NCBI GenBank assembly: GCA_022496205.1
Contig: WTXD01000059.1
Coordinates: 95,379 to 159,378 of the forward strand
Reading direction: 5' to 3'
Length of the DNA: 64,000 bases
From: Gloeopeniophorella convolvens
Lineage: Eukaryota; Basidiomycota; Agaricomycetes; Russulales
The notes beneath the pieces are model-generated. The model worked only from the letters and a program-made list of their open reading frames with translations, was not told the origin of the DNA and did no database searches. Within the stretch, counting starts at the first letter, position 1; the number at the start of each line of letters is the position of its first letter. Shown one piece after another: positions 34,980 to 48,900 of this stretch. Position numbers and translations under genes: made by a program.

Positions 34980-35577
34980 TTTTTGTACCCTTTGTGTTGG
35001 CTTCATTCGCATCTTGCCTTGCACCGACGAGCTGTATTTCTCCGCTGCATTACACGCATCCAAAATGATAATCCCTGTTACACTGGGATGCAGCCTGACG
35101 GGTGACAGACGTCCATGTCTGGGCCAGAACATTTTGTGCCCTTTACTAGAGCCCTGTCGTTGAGCTCCGCTCGAGCTGGATACAATGGAAACGCATGTTT
35201 CTGTCTTCTTCCTGTCAGCCGCGACTCGTCACACGACCTGTGCCGTGGTTTGCCATCCACTGGATTCACGATTCGCCCTGCCAGTAAGTAGCCTAGGACA
35301 TAGCCTAGGTATGCGTGCGGGAGCGGTGGGTGATGACATATATAGCCGCCACCGGTCGGGGACAAATGATCGTCATCTAGTAGCATGAATGCTCTGGATG
35401 ACGCAGGGGTGTCAACGTTGGGCTGCGCAGCTAAGGACGCAGGTGGAGTGCTATTCAATCACGTGTATCAACAACGTCATTCGTGCACTCATCGCGCATT
35501 CACCTCCACAGCTCCTATTCTCCTATATAACCAACATCCGTTCGCAATGAATCAGTATTCATCTCACACTTATCGCT
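34980..35577. promoter_or_regulatory. P1 3' region and promoter of the HAM1-like gene
   Basis: No gene seen. TATATAA at 35524-35530 lies 48 bp before the ATG of the next gene, matching the TATA spacing found at several other genes in the window. Confidence 0.5.
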
Positions 35578-38139
35578 ATGGATAAAGCAACCTCTGTCGT
35601 CGCCGCGCTCAATGCTGGCAAACAACCATCCCAGTCACAAACCAATGCTTGGGTAGAGAAGTTCCTCCAGTCTCCGCTCTTCCAAGTCGAGAAGTCTGCC
35701 GGCGAAGGAGAGCTCAGTCAGAACGGGCAGAAGCTTGCTCGAGACCTTCGCGGTGTCCTCGAAGCGTACAAAGCTTATGGCGCACGCAAGAACAGTACGT
35801 TAACTCCTTGTTGTCACGTTGAATTGCTCTCAACTTGTCCCTAGGTGAGAACCTTGTTCAGGAGGCGCTTTGGCACCTCAACCAAGCCGACCTTTCGTCA
35901 TCTTCACTCGACATCGATGTCTCAATAGACTCAGAGGAAGCCTCGAACGATTATCGCGCCGTCGCTACCTCCCTGCGCACATCACTCCAGATATTTTGGG
36001 ACAGCGCTGCGACCGAAGGATCCGGAGTCTTTTCCGACTTCGCGTCATTCACACGCTTGTCACTCGCGGACGCTGCTGATGCAGTCAGCGAGAAGGCCGG
36101 CGACGCTGCGCAGAAGTTGCGTCATGTCGAAGACGAGGTCCAGTCCGGTGACCGCGACTCGATTGGAATACCGGAGAAGGCCAAGGAGCAATGGAGAAAC
36201 GCCGACGCGCGCGAAACTTTCGAGACCAGCATGGATACGGCTAAAGTCGGCGGCTCCGCCGCCATTGGTGCGGCCCAATCCGCGGGTGGCAAGGCTGCGG
36301 AGCTGAAGGACCGCTCTCGCACACGGTTGCAAGCCGCTGCCTCATCGGTGCGTCGAGCGTCGCGATCTTGTGAAATGATGTTGACTACATGTCCAGATGG
36401 CCAAGCGCTCCAGGGAGGACCCGGAGTATCGCAAGTCGCTCGATACGTTGTTCGGCCTCATTCAGAAGTGGCTCAAGGTGACGGGTGATTCGGCCGTCGA
36501 TGCTGCCGAGTCAACGTCTCTTGGCTCTTTCATTCACGACCCGACGCCTGAGCAGCACCTCATCCATGCCATTCGCTGCATAGGGAAGCTCACAGAGAAC
36601 ATCGCCGGCGGCAAGAGTCTCGACGATCTTTACTCTGCCCTGCGCTCATGTGTAGTCGACATTCGCAACGACCCCGACCTCCAGAGGTGGACTGACGATT
36701 ATCTTGCGTACATGAGGCGTTCGCTCGAGAACGTCGGTGACAATGATTCGGAGGAACTCACGCAGACGCGCCAGGACCTTCGTCAGCGCTGGAACGAACT
36801 TATCGACTCCAACTCTAACAAGGGGAGCCAGTGGAAAGAGGACTTCGGCCTGCTACGCAAGGAGTTCCGCGCATTCCAGGAGCGGTTGGAACGGGACCCC
36901 GATCTGCAAGCCGTGCGCAAGGCTCACGCGCAGCTGGGAACTGACTTGGAGGAAACGTTTATCGATGCTGCTGCCGCAGGGCTTCAGGCCGCCATCAGTG
37001 GATCATCGTGGATCTGGACGGATCTCTTCAACGTTTATTTACCGCGCTTCTTCAGCTTGCTGAAAAGCGTACCTATCCCTCGGTAAGTTTAATTCTCTTT
37101 AGAGTGTGACACGACTGCTCATACTCGTTGTAGGACCGAGTATGCAGACAACGAGACCGAGTTCGTCCTTGAGAACCTCGACATCTCTTCTCTCGCCCTT
37201 CTCCCAGGTCATGTTTATATCCGCAATATCACCGATATCGACATCTCTGCTCCCAGTGGCGAAGAGTCAACAACAGCCGTCGGCGCGTTGACTCATGTTC
37301 ACCTCAAGGGCGTACAGCTCCAGCTCAGTCAGCTCTCGTTCTACTACCGCGACAAGACTGCTTCCGTCGGACCTGCCGAGTTCACCGGTCTTGCCGAGAT
37401 CACTCTTCCGGAGGCTGGACTTGACGTTGATGTCAAGGTTCGATCAATCCCAAGCACCTCCGCCGGTCTCGCAGAACGCTCCGCCAAACGGCGTTTCCTG
37501 CACATCGAACGTGTCGACGTTAATGTGTCGGACGATGTCACTGTGCGCGTGGCCGAGTCGAACCACCCCGTGTTGATAGCCGTCTTCCGCCCGCTGCTCG
37601 TTACGCGTCTGCGCAGCGCGTTGCAAACCGTGCTGAGCGAGCATATACGCACCATGCTCGATGGCGCAGACGAACTCGCATGGGACACCTCTTCGCGCGC
37701 CGAAGTTTTCGAAGATGCTGGCCTCGCGCGCGGCCCAGCGCTCGCTGCTGCGTGGTGGAGCGAGCTCGGCCGCCTGCGGCGGATGCAGGGCGGGCTCTTC
37801 GCAGGGTGGCGTGCGACGGGCTCTGGATTGGTGCGTGGAGTTGGTGGAGGGCAAGTTGCCCTGGGCGCGGAGCCACAGGTGCTTGGGCCGGAGAAGCACG
37901 GTCCCAAGGGCACACTCTCTCAGCCTCTCAAGGATCGTGCGCGCGAAGCCGCGCCAGACGTCGACATCAACATTAATGCCGACAGCGCCGAGGAAGGTGC
38001 GCGGGAGACGGTGACGCAGGCCAAAGAAGGCGCGAAGGCGGGCCTGCAGAAGGTGCGCACGTTCAAGGAGATGGTAGCCGAGAAGCAGCACAAGGAAGAG
38101 AGTCGCCCGGGGTGGTCGAGCAGCGCCTTCGACGTTTGA
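35578..38139 (+). CDS. HAM1-like protein (DUF4449 type)
   Basis: Large fungal protein of unclear biochemical role, 803 residues. Exons: 35578-35794, 35845-36347, 36397-37082, 37134-38139. The N-terminal half is helical and charged, beginning with an amphipathic region (F-L-Q-S-P-L-F-Q-V) and S-Q-N-G-Q-K-L-A-R-D. The middle has the P-E-Y-R-K-S-L-D-T-L-F segment typical of the HAM1 N-terminal domain, and the C-terminal half contains extended strands (L-D-V-D-V-K-V-R-S-I-P, F-L-H-I-E-R-V-D-V-N-V) of the DUF4449 region. I infer a lipid-binding, TULIP-like role from the long amphipathic strands, without direct evidence. The tail is Ala/Glu-rich. The Met at exon 3 start is an artefact of intron placement, not a separate gene. 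Confidence 0.8.
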
Positions 38140-38336
38140 TTACACCCTTGTTTTGTTGTTGAAACGTCTCAGATGTAACGTAGTGGTACTTGAATGTGTT
38201 CAATGAAACGCGTATGTTTGTTTACGGCATCTTAAGTGTCCCGCACTTCACTGTTTGGGTAGATTTCATCGTCAGGCTACTTCATCAACGTAGTTTGACC
38301 GGATGTCTGCATGGGCAGCCAATATACTCTAGACAT

Positions 38337-40696
38337 CTAATACATGTACCGGAAATCCGGTGCGCGGTCTCCTAGCTCGCGTAGCCGCTTTGGTGAGAGT
38401 AGTTCCGCGTCCCCCGCCAATGCCGCGCGGTCGCGTGCGCGATTGATGTGGCGATAGGTGAGCACAACGGACGGGAGAGCTACAAAGCCGATTCCAACAA
38501 ACATGAGCATAATACCGTCTGTAAGTTGGTAGAGTGAAGCCGTCAGTGATCGCCCCAATGAGCAAGAGGGCGGCACGCACGGCCTAGCACGTAGCGTGGC
38601 GCGTCTTGTGAGCGGAACACGTTCGATGCAATCGCACCGGCAAAGTTCCCAATTCCAATATGGAGAGCCATTCCCACACCGCGCTTGTATTGACCAGCGA
38701 GATTATTCCCCAACCTTGAGGCCTCCGGTGAGGCGGCGCGACGCAGTAGTAAAGAGGTAGAGGGTGCTTACCAACAGACAACACCAGGGAATGCGGCGTA
38801 CGAGCCTGCCACGCAGAAAAATGTGCCAAAATACTTCACTCCGGGCGCGGCGTCGGAGATATTGATCGCGAATCCGAACAGGAGCATGAAGAGACCCGCT
38901 AAGATGAAGGGCGAACGACGCTTTATGCGATCAGACCAGATAGCAAAGATGTAGAGTACGATGGCTTGTATCGTGGTATTAGTCGATCGCTGTCAAAGGA
39001 TATAACAGAGGCTCACTGGCAAAGACATATGGCGGGACGGTGAGTAGTTGCGAGATCGCTGTGGTGAAGCCGAACGTGTTGATAATCGAGCTGACCCGGG
39101 GTTCTGTGTCAGCAAACCCAAGTCACTTGCACAGAGGAAACGCATACGGCAAGAACAGCGAAATTCCGTATACTATTGCGACTGGATTTAGCGCCCAGCC
39201 AACGAGGTTTGAGATAAGGGGACGCACATGGTCCAATGACCGACATGTAAACGAGGATGTGCATCCAGACTTGCCAATCCAGGAGCGCGGAGGTGATGTG
39301 ACGCACATTGAAGCGTTCCTCTTCGCCCACAGAAGAATTATCATACTCTGCGAACGGTATCAGTTTCCAAAGATCGTACGTAGCTGGCACGTACTCTTGC
39401 GCCAGATGACATACGCCGCTTCCTCTGGCGTCAAGAATTTGGCGGTATCCGGAAAGTCGACCATGACAAACAGGGCGATGACCCCGACAATAACTGTCGC
39501 AATTCCTTCCAGAATCTGGAAATGAATGGTCAGCAGCCGCTGTGCTCCTCAATGTGAGAGCACGCACGAAGATCCACGACCAACCGAGCAAGCCGGCAGT
39601 CCCACTCATGAACGATATGCCGAAGGCGAGCAGCCCCGAGAAGGCGCCTGCAAGCGAGGCAGCTCCAAAGAAGATGCCGACACGAAACTGGAGCATAGCG
39701 CGCGGGTACCACAGTGACAAGCTGCGATAGAAGTGCGTCAGTTGGCGAGGCGCTTCCCTGCTATTTCTAGACAAGCGACAAATCAAGTCTACGCACTAAT
39801 ACACAACGCCGGGGAACAGGCCGGCTTCAGCTACGCCAAGGCAAACGCGCACACCGATGAGCTGCGGATAGCTACCGAGGTAGAAGTCAATTCCTTGGAT
39901 GTGAGGCACAGATGAAACGCACTTTTTGACGAGACCCATGAGTGTCATGACGGTGCCCCAGACGATGGTTATGCAGGGCAACCAGCGCGAAGGACGCAAG
40001 CGCTTCAGCGCCAAACTATATTGGTCAATAGATTAGAATGGGCCGGAACCAACGGAGATCGGAGCGGACTTTGCAGGGCATTCGCATAGGCAGTAAGGCT
40101 AAGACGCGCACGTTAGCGTGGGTGGTGACCACGACTTCACGTCTCAGTATTGAAGAGAAACGTACGATAAAATACATGGTCTATTGCTCAAGGGTTAAGG
40201 CTGATCCCAAATCTCACAAATGCCGCACGTACCAACGCAATGTTGTACTTGTTTCCGGTTAAATTGAGCTGAGTTACGAGACCTTGAAGCTTGGCGTTTC
40301 CTATGTATGTCACGTTAGGTTATTGCCTCATGCTGGACTTATCAGAACGCACCGATGTTCCCTAGAAAGCACATGGGTGTATCAGATGACCTCTTGGGGG
40401 TTAGCAAAATGAAATTAAAAACCTCTATCGAGAAAGCTGAGAAGGTACATCAACGCCAGGATGGGCATTAGACGGAGATCAATCTTTCTGTACAGCGCGA
40501 GCTCTTGCTCAGGAGTAAGCTTGGGGGGCGGTGGCAAACTCGAGTCGCCACCAAAGTCGAGCACAGAAAGACGCTCTTCATCTGAATCAGAAGTGGCGGA
40601 GCGAGGTTTCTCTTCGATGTGCTCTATGACGGTCACATCGGCTTTCTCCTTGTCAAGTGAGGATGAGTCGCGGTCTCGTTGGGAAGGGACTGCCAT
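38337..40696 (-). CDS. MFS transporter, anion:cation symporter family (allantoate/nicotinate permease type)
   Basis: Plasma-membrane symporter for a small organic anion; 521 residues and about 12 membrane segments. Fifteen exons (minus strand): 40696-40423, 40361-40353, 40300-40233, 40180-40166, 40098-40070, 40015-39923, 39871-39797, 39721-39568, 39515-39395, 39347-39228, 39172-39148, 39090-39017, 38964-38772, 38714-38581, 38518-38337. Family marks are L-S-F-L-D-R-G-N-I-G-N-A-K, G-V-A-E-A-G-L-F-P-G-V, Y-L-S-L-W-Y-P-R and F-F-G-A-A-S-L-A-G-A-F. The 70-residue cytoplasmic N-terminus is acidic and Ser-rich. Exons 2 (9 nt) and 4 (15 nt) are microexons within the first membrane segments. A TATA-like box lies 50 bp upstream. 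Candidate substrates are allantoate, nicotinate, biotin or dipeptides; the sequence does not decide. Confidence 0.9.
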
Positions 40697-41594
40697 GGGT
40701 GAGAGAGGGGAGCAAGGCCATGTTTGTGAACACTGAAGCAGATTTTATAGCCCGCGTGAGAGGCGGGAGGAGCATGGGAGTTGGCGTGATAAGATGGAGC
40801 ACATCAGAGGACATCATCCCTGCCGTTTGTGGGAATGGCTTCTGGTACGATTCTTAACGCGCGTCAAGAGCCTATACATAGGACGGATACTGTACCTGAG
40901 TGTTCCAAGGCGTATTTTGGAAGGTGATTCGGGAACGACATAGCGGAAGCGAGTGGGACCCTGAGTAGCTGGTATTCTTGCGGGGTTCCGTCTGCACTGC
41001 GTGCACCACTTTTAGGTCACCTGTCGAGAAAAGGGAGGCGATTCACATCGACGACGGATTGGATGGACCCACAAGCTCTCCCTCATGCAGACAATCGCTC
41101 ACGGTCACGTCGTCGCGGGCCCCGGCTCAAAACCCACGATCCGGCTTCGCCACGTCCGCGCCCGAGCCTGCCTGGGCAGTGCCTGGGCCTGCGCACTCAC
41201 ATGACGTGAACAACGGGGTTGGCTTCGGGAAGTACGAACGAGGTATAACCGCACTACGTTGCAGTCGTGCTTCGCACCTTGCGCTCCATCCGCTCTCGTC
41301 TTCCTCGCCATGCTTGGTATCGGGCCTCGATCGGCAGTGTTCTCAGGGAGAAGAGAAAGAGAAGAGCGCGACTTCCTATTGTGGCAACAGCGTGTCCAAA
41401 AGGAGAAACTGCGAGCATGCTGACCTGCGTCAGCTTGCGTCGCTGTTCAACTTCGCGTCTGGCTCACATTCCATCATGTCTGCTTCCAATCTTGGCACTA
41501 CGTGGCGCTATCTTTATATTCCCTCACCTGTGTGCCTACAATGGCGCGTTGGCGAGCCTCTCAGCCCGTGCGTTGACACTACCAGCCACACACT
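40697..41594. other. Divergent promoter region of transporter and first GH92 gene
   Basis: About 900 bp. On the minus strand TATAAAA (plus coordinates 40743-40749) sits 50 bp upstream of the transporter ATG. Open frames in 40978-41594 have no motif and overlap the GH92 promoter. Confidence 0.45.
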
Positions 41595-44500
41595 ATGCGG
41601 TCGCCGCTCTTTTTCCTTCCTCATTTCTTTGCGCTCGCGCTCGGCCAAGATCCAGCCAGTTTTGTGAACCTCTTCATCGGCACAACGGACGGAGGGCATG
41701 TCTTTCCTGGTCAGTGTGTCGAGTTCTGCTGCCGTTGTCCACGTCGTTCGGCAGCTTCGTGTCTTCATGGGGCCTCGCTGGTACTCCTCCCATAGTGACT
41801 AGACCAATATGCCTGTTTACTCACTCACATGCCTTCTGGGCACCTGCGCGTTACTGAAGGGAGCTACTGCTAACGTTTTCTCTCGTTCCTAGGTGCCACG
41901 GTCCCCCACGGAATGGTCAAGGTGGGGATGGATACCGACTCCCCCGGGAACGTGCGTAGCCCCGACCTCTCTTTTGCCCATACATTGTAGATACGAGAGG
42001 CCCATACAGCATGCAGGTTACGATGCGGATCCATCATACCGTGTTACAGGGTTTTCGCAGTTGCACGACGACGGAACCGGCGGAGTGAGCTTTACCTCGT
42101 CATATCACTCCTTGCAATAACTCACGCGGCACTATGAATGTCGTCTAAGAACATCCCTCTCTCAAACTTCAAAGTATTTCCCTCTGGAAATTGCTCATCT
42201 TTCACCTCGTGCCCCACCTCTATTGATGCTCGCAAAATACCTCGTCAGCTGCGTGTGGACGGTCAGTCTACGCAGAGCCTCCTAACGATGGACTATAGTC
42301 ATATCCATATAGGCTCCCCGGATGACTCTGCGTCTCCCGGTTATTTCTCCACTAATCTGGTGAGCGCGGGTTTGTGACGTCTATCTTGTTCCTGACAGCA
42401 CATCAGTCTTCGGGCGTTCATGTGGAATTGACGGCCACACGACGCACGGCCATTCACCGATATACTTTCCCACCCAATTCCCGAGGCTTCTTTCCCCGTA
42501 TTAATGTCGATATCACCGATGATGGTCAGGAGAGCTCAGAGGGTCCATCGATTACAATCGACCCAGCTACTGGACGAGTGACTGGTACGTGTGTGCTTGG
42601 GACGTCGTCGATAATTATGGTACTGAAAGTTGCGCATAGGTGGATCAAACTTCCAGGCCTCATTTGGGCCTGGACGCTACAATGCCTTCACCTGTGTTGA
42701 CTTCCGCGTGACCACCTCGGGATCACCGCAGCTCGCCGTTCCTCTCGAATATGGCGTCTGGTCCTCCAGTGGTGTTTTAAATGGAACCGTGTCGGAAAGC
42801 CAAGTTTCTGCAGGCACGCAATCCCACACCTACCCCCCTTCCCATTGTCACTGAGCGTACATTACGGTCGTTCTCTAGGATTCTTCTCCCCACTCGGAGC
42901 GCTTCTCACTTTTCCGCCTGCGAAATCTGGCCCTACGATCATCATTGTACGCAGCGGGGTCTCTCTGATTTCAACAGAACAGGCGTGTGCGAATGCCGAA
43001 GCAGAGATCCCCGACTTCAATTTCGTCAATGTAGCTAATGCAGCACGGGACCAGTGGAATGAGTTACTGGGAAGGATCGGAGTTGGAATTGCATCGGGCC
43101 AAGAGGATTTGCGGATCTTGTTCTATAGTTCGGTGAGGGTTACCCCTTCCACTATTCCGCGGCTCCGTTAAACTAACATAACCCAGTTGTACCGTACACA
43201 CCTCAGCCCTGCAGATTGTACGTTCTACATATCTGTGACTCGCGACGTTATAGCTCTCACACTGTTCACGGCAGACACGGGCGAGAACCCTCTATGGAAC
43301 TCTACAGAGCCGTATTATGACTCTTTCTACTGCAATGTATGTCTTTCCCTAGCGCTGGTATCGTACGTACTCATTCTGACCGTACAGTGGGATACATACC
43401 GCACCCTCTTTCCGCTTTATTCGCTCCATGACCCTGAGCGTTTCGCGTTGATAGTGCGAGCGATGATCAACATCCAACAGCATGAAGGTACGCCTGCCAT
43501 TTCTCGAGCCTCGCCAGGCGCGTGTAGTCACGTAATCGATACAGGATGGCTCCCTGAGTGTCGGGGTGCTACGCAACAACAATGGGTGCAGGGTGGAAGT
43601 AGTAAGTGCAGGGAGCCGATAACCTCTGCATATTGGTTGACACTGGCTAGACGGGGATCCCATTCTGGCCGAATTCTTCGTAAAGTGAGAATTCCGATAG
43701 TCTAATGCGACTTGCTCATTCGATGAGAAACAGGTTCTCGAAGCAAGCAGCGTCCCTCAATGTCCCTGCTTCAAGCCTCTACACAGCTCTCGTCGCTGAC
43801 GCTGAGAATCTCCCGCCGGACTTCGATCTTCAGGGAAGGCAAGTAGATACGTGGAAGCAATATCGTATGTGCACCTTTCCCTATCTGAAAATGCGAATCC
43901 TCATCATTTTCTCCAGATTATTTACCCGTAGATGTTGACGATTTTACTGCTGCGGGCTCAGCAAATGCACGGGTTGTATCTCGCGCGCTCGAGGTAGGTT
44001 CATCCCGCCACATCTGCCGTCACTCAATTCTTTGCCCAGTATGCGTTCAATGACTTTACGATATCTCAAGTCGCGAAGATTCTTGGCAATAGTGCTGATG
44101 CTGCAAAGGTGCTGTAGCGCGATGCTCCAAGATAATCATTTTCCTGATCTTGTCCTGACTCATCCAAATCAATAGTATGCTGCCAGAGCCGGGTATTTTG
44201 TGAATAACTGGAACCCCGTTATCACGGTTCCGGAGGGACCAACCAGCGTTGTAGGAATGATGCAGGTACGAAGGCCTCTATAGCCGGTCCTGCCTTCTGA
44301 ATACATCCGGACAGCCGAAACGTATGGATGGGGAATTTGTGTATACAGATCCGCGGCACTGCAGTGCGAATGACCCTTTCCACTCCACGTGCTTCCTGGA
44401 TCCAAGCGCCACGGATGGGTTTTACGAAGGTTCCCCGCTTCTGGTGAGAGACCTACTATACACCTGTGAAGTATGTGCTAATTAACCTCACCATGTATAG

Positions 44501-45318
44501 TATTCCCAGGTAAATATCTTCAACTCTGACATCCTCGTCAAGGGAACCACCTTGGTTTATCTCTCTAATACTTCAGTATGTCCCACACGACATGGCAACC
44601 TTGGTCGCCCTCCAAGGGGGGCCGCAGAACTTCACGGATAGGCTAGATTTCATCATCGACAATGTGAGTCCTGTCCCCGCATAGAGAATCCATCTACATG
44701 AATGTACTGTAGGGATACTTCGACGTAACGGACGAGCCTGGTCAGCAAATCCCGTTCATGTATCACTACGCGGACCATCCGGGGAAGAGCACACAGCGCT
44801 CGCGTCAAACGATTGCTCAGTTTTTCAATACATCAGTGAATGGGCTCCCTGGGAACGACGGTAAGCACTCTTTGATTCAGAAGACGCACCACAGGAGTAA
44901 ATCTCTGTATCTTAGATTCCGGCGCGATGGGAAGCTTTGCATTCTTCCAATTGGCAGGGTTATACCCGGTTCCAGCCACAACACAGTTCCTACTCTCGTC
45001 GCCGTTCTTCCCAACGGTAGCATTCGACAACCCATTGTTCCAGACCAGAACAACGATTCAAGCGGAGAATTTCTCGTCCAATGCGATATATGTCAAGGTG
45101 CGTCTGTCCTGTCAGGGTCCTACTAGGGGTCTAACATGTGTCCACCGTCTCGTCGGTACTAGAGCGTCACTATCAACGGCGTGCCATGGGCCTCTAACTG
45201 CTACTTGGAGTGGGAGACGTTCGTCCTAGGCGGAACCGTCGAGTTGGAGCTCACGGACGATCCCGACATTGGCTGCGGCATACTGCCCCCTTCTCTATCG
45301 ACCGGTGGGTTCTCCTAA
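41595..45318 (+). CDS. Secreted GH92 alpha-1,2-mannosidase-type glycosidase, copy A
   Basis: Calcium-dependent exo-alpha-mannosidase family acting on mannans or N-glycans outside the cell. The ATG at 41595 opens a signal peptide (F-F-L-P-H-F-F-A-L-A-L-G-Q). The mature protein begins F-V-N-L-F-I-G-T-T-D-G-G-H-V-F-P-G, the N-terminal family signature. Later landmarks in order: H-G-M-V-K-V-G-M-D-T-D; H-D-D-G-T-G-G; W-D-T-Y-R-T-L-F-P; G-W-L-P-E-C-R-G; F-M-Y-H-Y-A; and G-N-D-D-S-G-A-M-G-S carrying the two catalytic Asp. More than a dozen short exons; I followed the frame through most junctions without finding a break. Exon 1 ends at 41709 and its intron is long (183 nt). The G-N-D-D-S-G motif is joined from exons ending 44860 and starting 44916. 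Tandem paralogue follows. Confidence 0.88.
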
Positions 45319-45922
45319 TGTCACTAAGGCTGATCGTTCTTGGGGAAGAGTGTGGATAATCATGTAGGAAGCTATGGTCGGATGTACGTCAAGGGATACA
45401 CGTGATAGAACCGAGAACCGAAGACTTGCGGAGGGTCACATCGTGTGAAAGTCTGACGCGGCATTCCGCTCTCAAGTCACGGCGGGATAAGCTGCACCTC
45501 TGACCGCCACCTGCTCTCAAGGTCTTCTTCCTCCTTCTCTGAGGATGCTCATAGACAGAAACGCGAACGCATGACCCTGGTTGACGGCAGTGCTTAGACT
45601 GCACCAACAATCTGGAGCGTCTATTCTCGGGGTCGTCATCTTTGTGGGACTCTGATTCGCTGGCAATCACGACACCACCCTTCGATGAACATATATCGTG
45701 TTAAAGTGACGCGCTTCTGATCTCAAGTGCTGAGCGACTTGTTGTACAGGATCATCACATGGATGCCGACACCATATCTTCGATTTCTTGCCACCGAAAC
45801 GTCTCTTCTGGGGGATTTAGGGAGGGACTTATGGACATTGACAGGTATAAAAGAGCCCCCGTCCATCGCCTGGGATCCACCGAAGCATTGTTGATCTTGT
45901 ACTTAGCCGCGTCTGCGGGGCT
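45319..45922. promoter_or_regulatory. Spacer between GH92 copies with TATA box
   Basis: TATAAAAG at 45846-45853 lies 77 bp before the ATG of copy B. No coding signal elsewhere in the 600 bp. Confidence 0.6.
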
Positions 45923-48900
45923 ATGCGTGAACTACCTTTTCTGTTCCTTATCCTGTTTCGGGTGTCAAATTCGTTGGCACAGAGCAGCGATGCAGTTGAC
46001 ACTTCGAGCTTTGTTGACCTATTCATAGGAACAACCAATGGCGGGCACGTCTTCCCTGGTAATGACCGGGACCCCTTACACCCTCGAGACTATTGCTCAT
46101 CGGTATCCCAGGGGCCACTCTCCCACATGGTATGGTGAAGGTTGGAATGGATACAGACTCCCCGGGAAATGTGCGTTTGCTCGGCTCTGCCCACCTCAGC
46201 TCAAGACTCACCATGGCCTCAGCATGCAGGATACGATGCGAACTCCACTTTTCGCGTGACAGGATTCTCACACTTGCACGACGACGGGACGGGAGGCGTA
46301 CGTAACCTAACAGAACATCCCCCGGGGTCAGTCGACGCTGACACTTCCCAGGGAGTTCCTTTGTCGCATTTTAAAATATTCCCTTCACCCAACTGTACCT
46401 CATTCGAAAGTTGCGATACCTCTCTCGATGCTCGTAAAGTACTGCGGAAAATACTTTCGAATGGCAAGTCCAAACTTACCAAATGTCCCATGTTGAATGC
46501 TCATCTCTCTTCGTCCGAGATAGGATCCCCGGACGACTTTGCCTCTCCGGGATATTTCTCTACCAATCTTGTATGATAGGTCCCTCACTGAATGAATTTC
46601 GCGAAAATCTAACTGATTCTCGAATAGTCGACCGGGGTTCGAGTCGAACTTACTGCCACTCGGCGTACTTCACTGCAACGCCATACGTTCCCATCGCGGT
46701 CCGATGGGCGCGTCCCACGCATCAATGTGGACATCACCAATGATGGTCAACAGAGTTCGACCGTTCCGAGCATGATTGTTAATCCCAACACGGGCCGGGT
46801 CATGGGTATGCCATCTCCGCCACGACAAGATGTTCTGATTTCATCTCGTCCACATTCCCTTAGGCGGCGCCCAGTTTCAAGCATCTTTTGGTCCCGGACG
46901 ATACAGCGTATTCGCTTGCGTTGATTTCCGCGTTCAGGCATCTTCGTCCGGCGCGCCCGCAGCAGTTAAACCAGCAGAATTCGGCTCCTGGCTTGGTAAT
47001 ACGCCCGTACGCAACATCACGAACGCCAAGCAGACATACAGAGGTGTGCGATAATGCTCAAGCCGTCGCTGTGGCTTATCAGATTGTTAGGCTTCGGCTC
47101 GCAACTCGGCGCACTTGTAGCCTTTTCGCCGGCCCACAATTCACAGACAGTCGTCCTCGTTCGCACTGGGATATCTTTCATTTCATCGGCGCAAGCGTGC
47201 AGCAACGCCGAGAGCGAGATACCCAATTTTGACTTCGATGGGACTCGAGATGCCGCTCGAGCCGAATGGAACGACGTATTGGGACGCATCAGCGTGCAGG
47301 TCGCGCCTGGCACGGAGCAGCAAGATATGAGGACTCTCTTGTATAGTTCGGTGAGTAGCGTCACCCCCACTAGTGCAGAGATCCTCATGTAATTCGCTAG
47401 CTCTATCGGTCACATATCAGTCCTGCAGATTGTTAGGTCAAATTGTACATCAGAAGCTCATTCGCTGACCCCGAATACAGATACTGGGGAGAATCCGAAT
47501 TGGAGCTCTAGTGAGCCGTACTATGACTCGTTCTATTGCAACGTAAGTGCGCATACATCTGGTTTGTGCAGCGCCAATCTCAGGATTGACACTTGCCAGT
47601 GGGACACATACCGTACTCTTTATCCACTGATGGCGATGCATAATCCTGAGCGCTTCGCGCTGATCGTACGTGGCATGATAAATATCCAGCAGCATGAAGG
47701 ATGGTTGCCCGAATGCCGCGGTGCAACTCAGCAGCAATTCATCCAAGGAGGGAGTAGTACGTCGGCATCGCTGTCTCCTTGCATGGGACAAGCTGACCCA
47801 TCCCTCTTACTCCCAGACGGTGACCCAATTGTTTCTGAATTCTTCGTGAAGTGCGTGTCTTTGGTGGCCAATCAGCGCATCACGGAAACTCAGGATAAAA
47901 CAGATACGCAAAACATGTGTCCTCACTGAACGTCTCCGCGGATGCGCTGTATGCGGCTTTAGTAGCTGATGCAGAAACCCTACCGCCGGACTGGGATCTT
48001 CAAGGTCGTCAAGTAGACGCGTGGCATCAATTCGGTGCGTCTATCGGGGACCGCTCTCGCCCTCGTCACTCACCCCAGCCCAGGATACATTCCCCAAGAC
48101 CTCGTTGAGCCTGGTGGCACGCCATCCAAAGTAGTCTCGCGTGCACTGGAGGTATGAGATCTTGGGCTGGATGTACGATGAAAGCCCTGCTGACTCATGT
48201 GTCAGTATGCATTCGACGATTTCACAATCTCGCAAGTTGCCAAGCTCTTGAATAAAACAGATGATGCGAAGAAGGTTCGTATTTACCGTCAACTTCACAT
48301 AGTAAGCCTGATGGTATACACATTGCGTGAACACAGTATGTGGGTCGAGCAAGCAATTTCGTGAATAATTGGGATGCCAATATCACCGTTCCTGGAGGTC
48401 CTCAGAGCGTAAAAGGAATGATGCAGGTGAAGTCGAACCTCCGGCCCTATGTGGATCGTCAGGGCTGAAGTGGATCATTCCAGCCTCGTTTGATTGATGG
48501 CACTTTCAACCTCACCGACCCTCGGCACTGCAGCGTGAACGACCCGACGCACGCGACGTGCTTCCTTGACGGATCGAATAGAGACGGATTCTACGAAGGT
48601 TCACCTATTCTGGTACGGCATGCCGACCTATCAGTAAATCACATTCTCACGCCTGCACAGTATTCTCAAGCGAGTATCTCACGTCCGCGTCATGCAGTTG
48701 ACGCTGATGGGCGACGCCCGCCCCTTTAGTACGTCCCTCAAGATAATGCAAAGTTAATACAGCTGCAAGGCGGGACAACTAACTTCATCGAACGTCTCGA
48801 CTTCATCATTGACAATGTGCGTGTCCTCCCGGCACCAGGCTGGTCAAATGTGCGCTACTCTAACCTGGGCCGCCAAGGGGTACTTTGATGTGACGGATGA

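Noticed and set aside
36397..37086. Separate gene starting at the ATG at 36397
   Set aside because: The ATG is the first codon of exon 3 of the HAM1-like gene, directly after a normal intron acceptor and in phase with exon 2.
37344..38091. Several long frames opposite or out of frame with the HAM1-like gene
   Set aside because: Shadow frames of a GC-rich 1-kb exon; composition is Arg/Pro-heavy and nothing is conserved.
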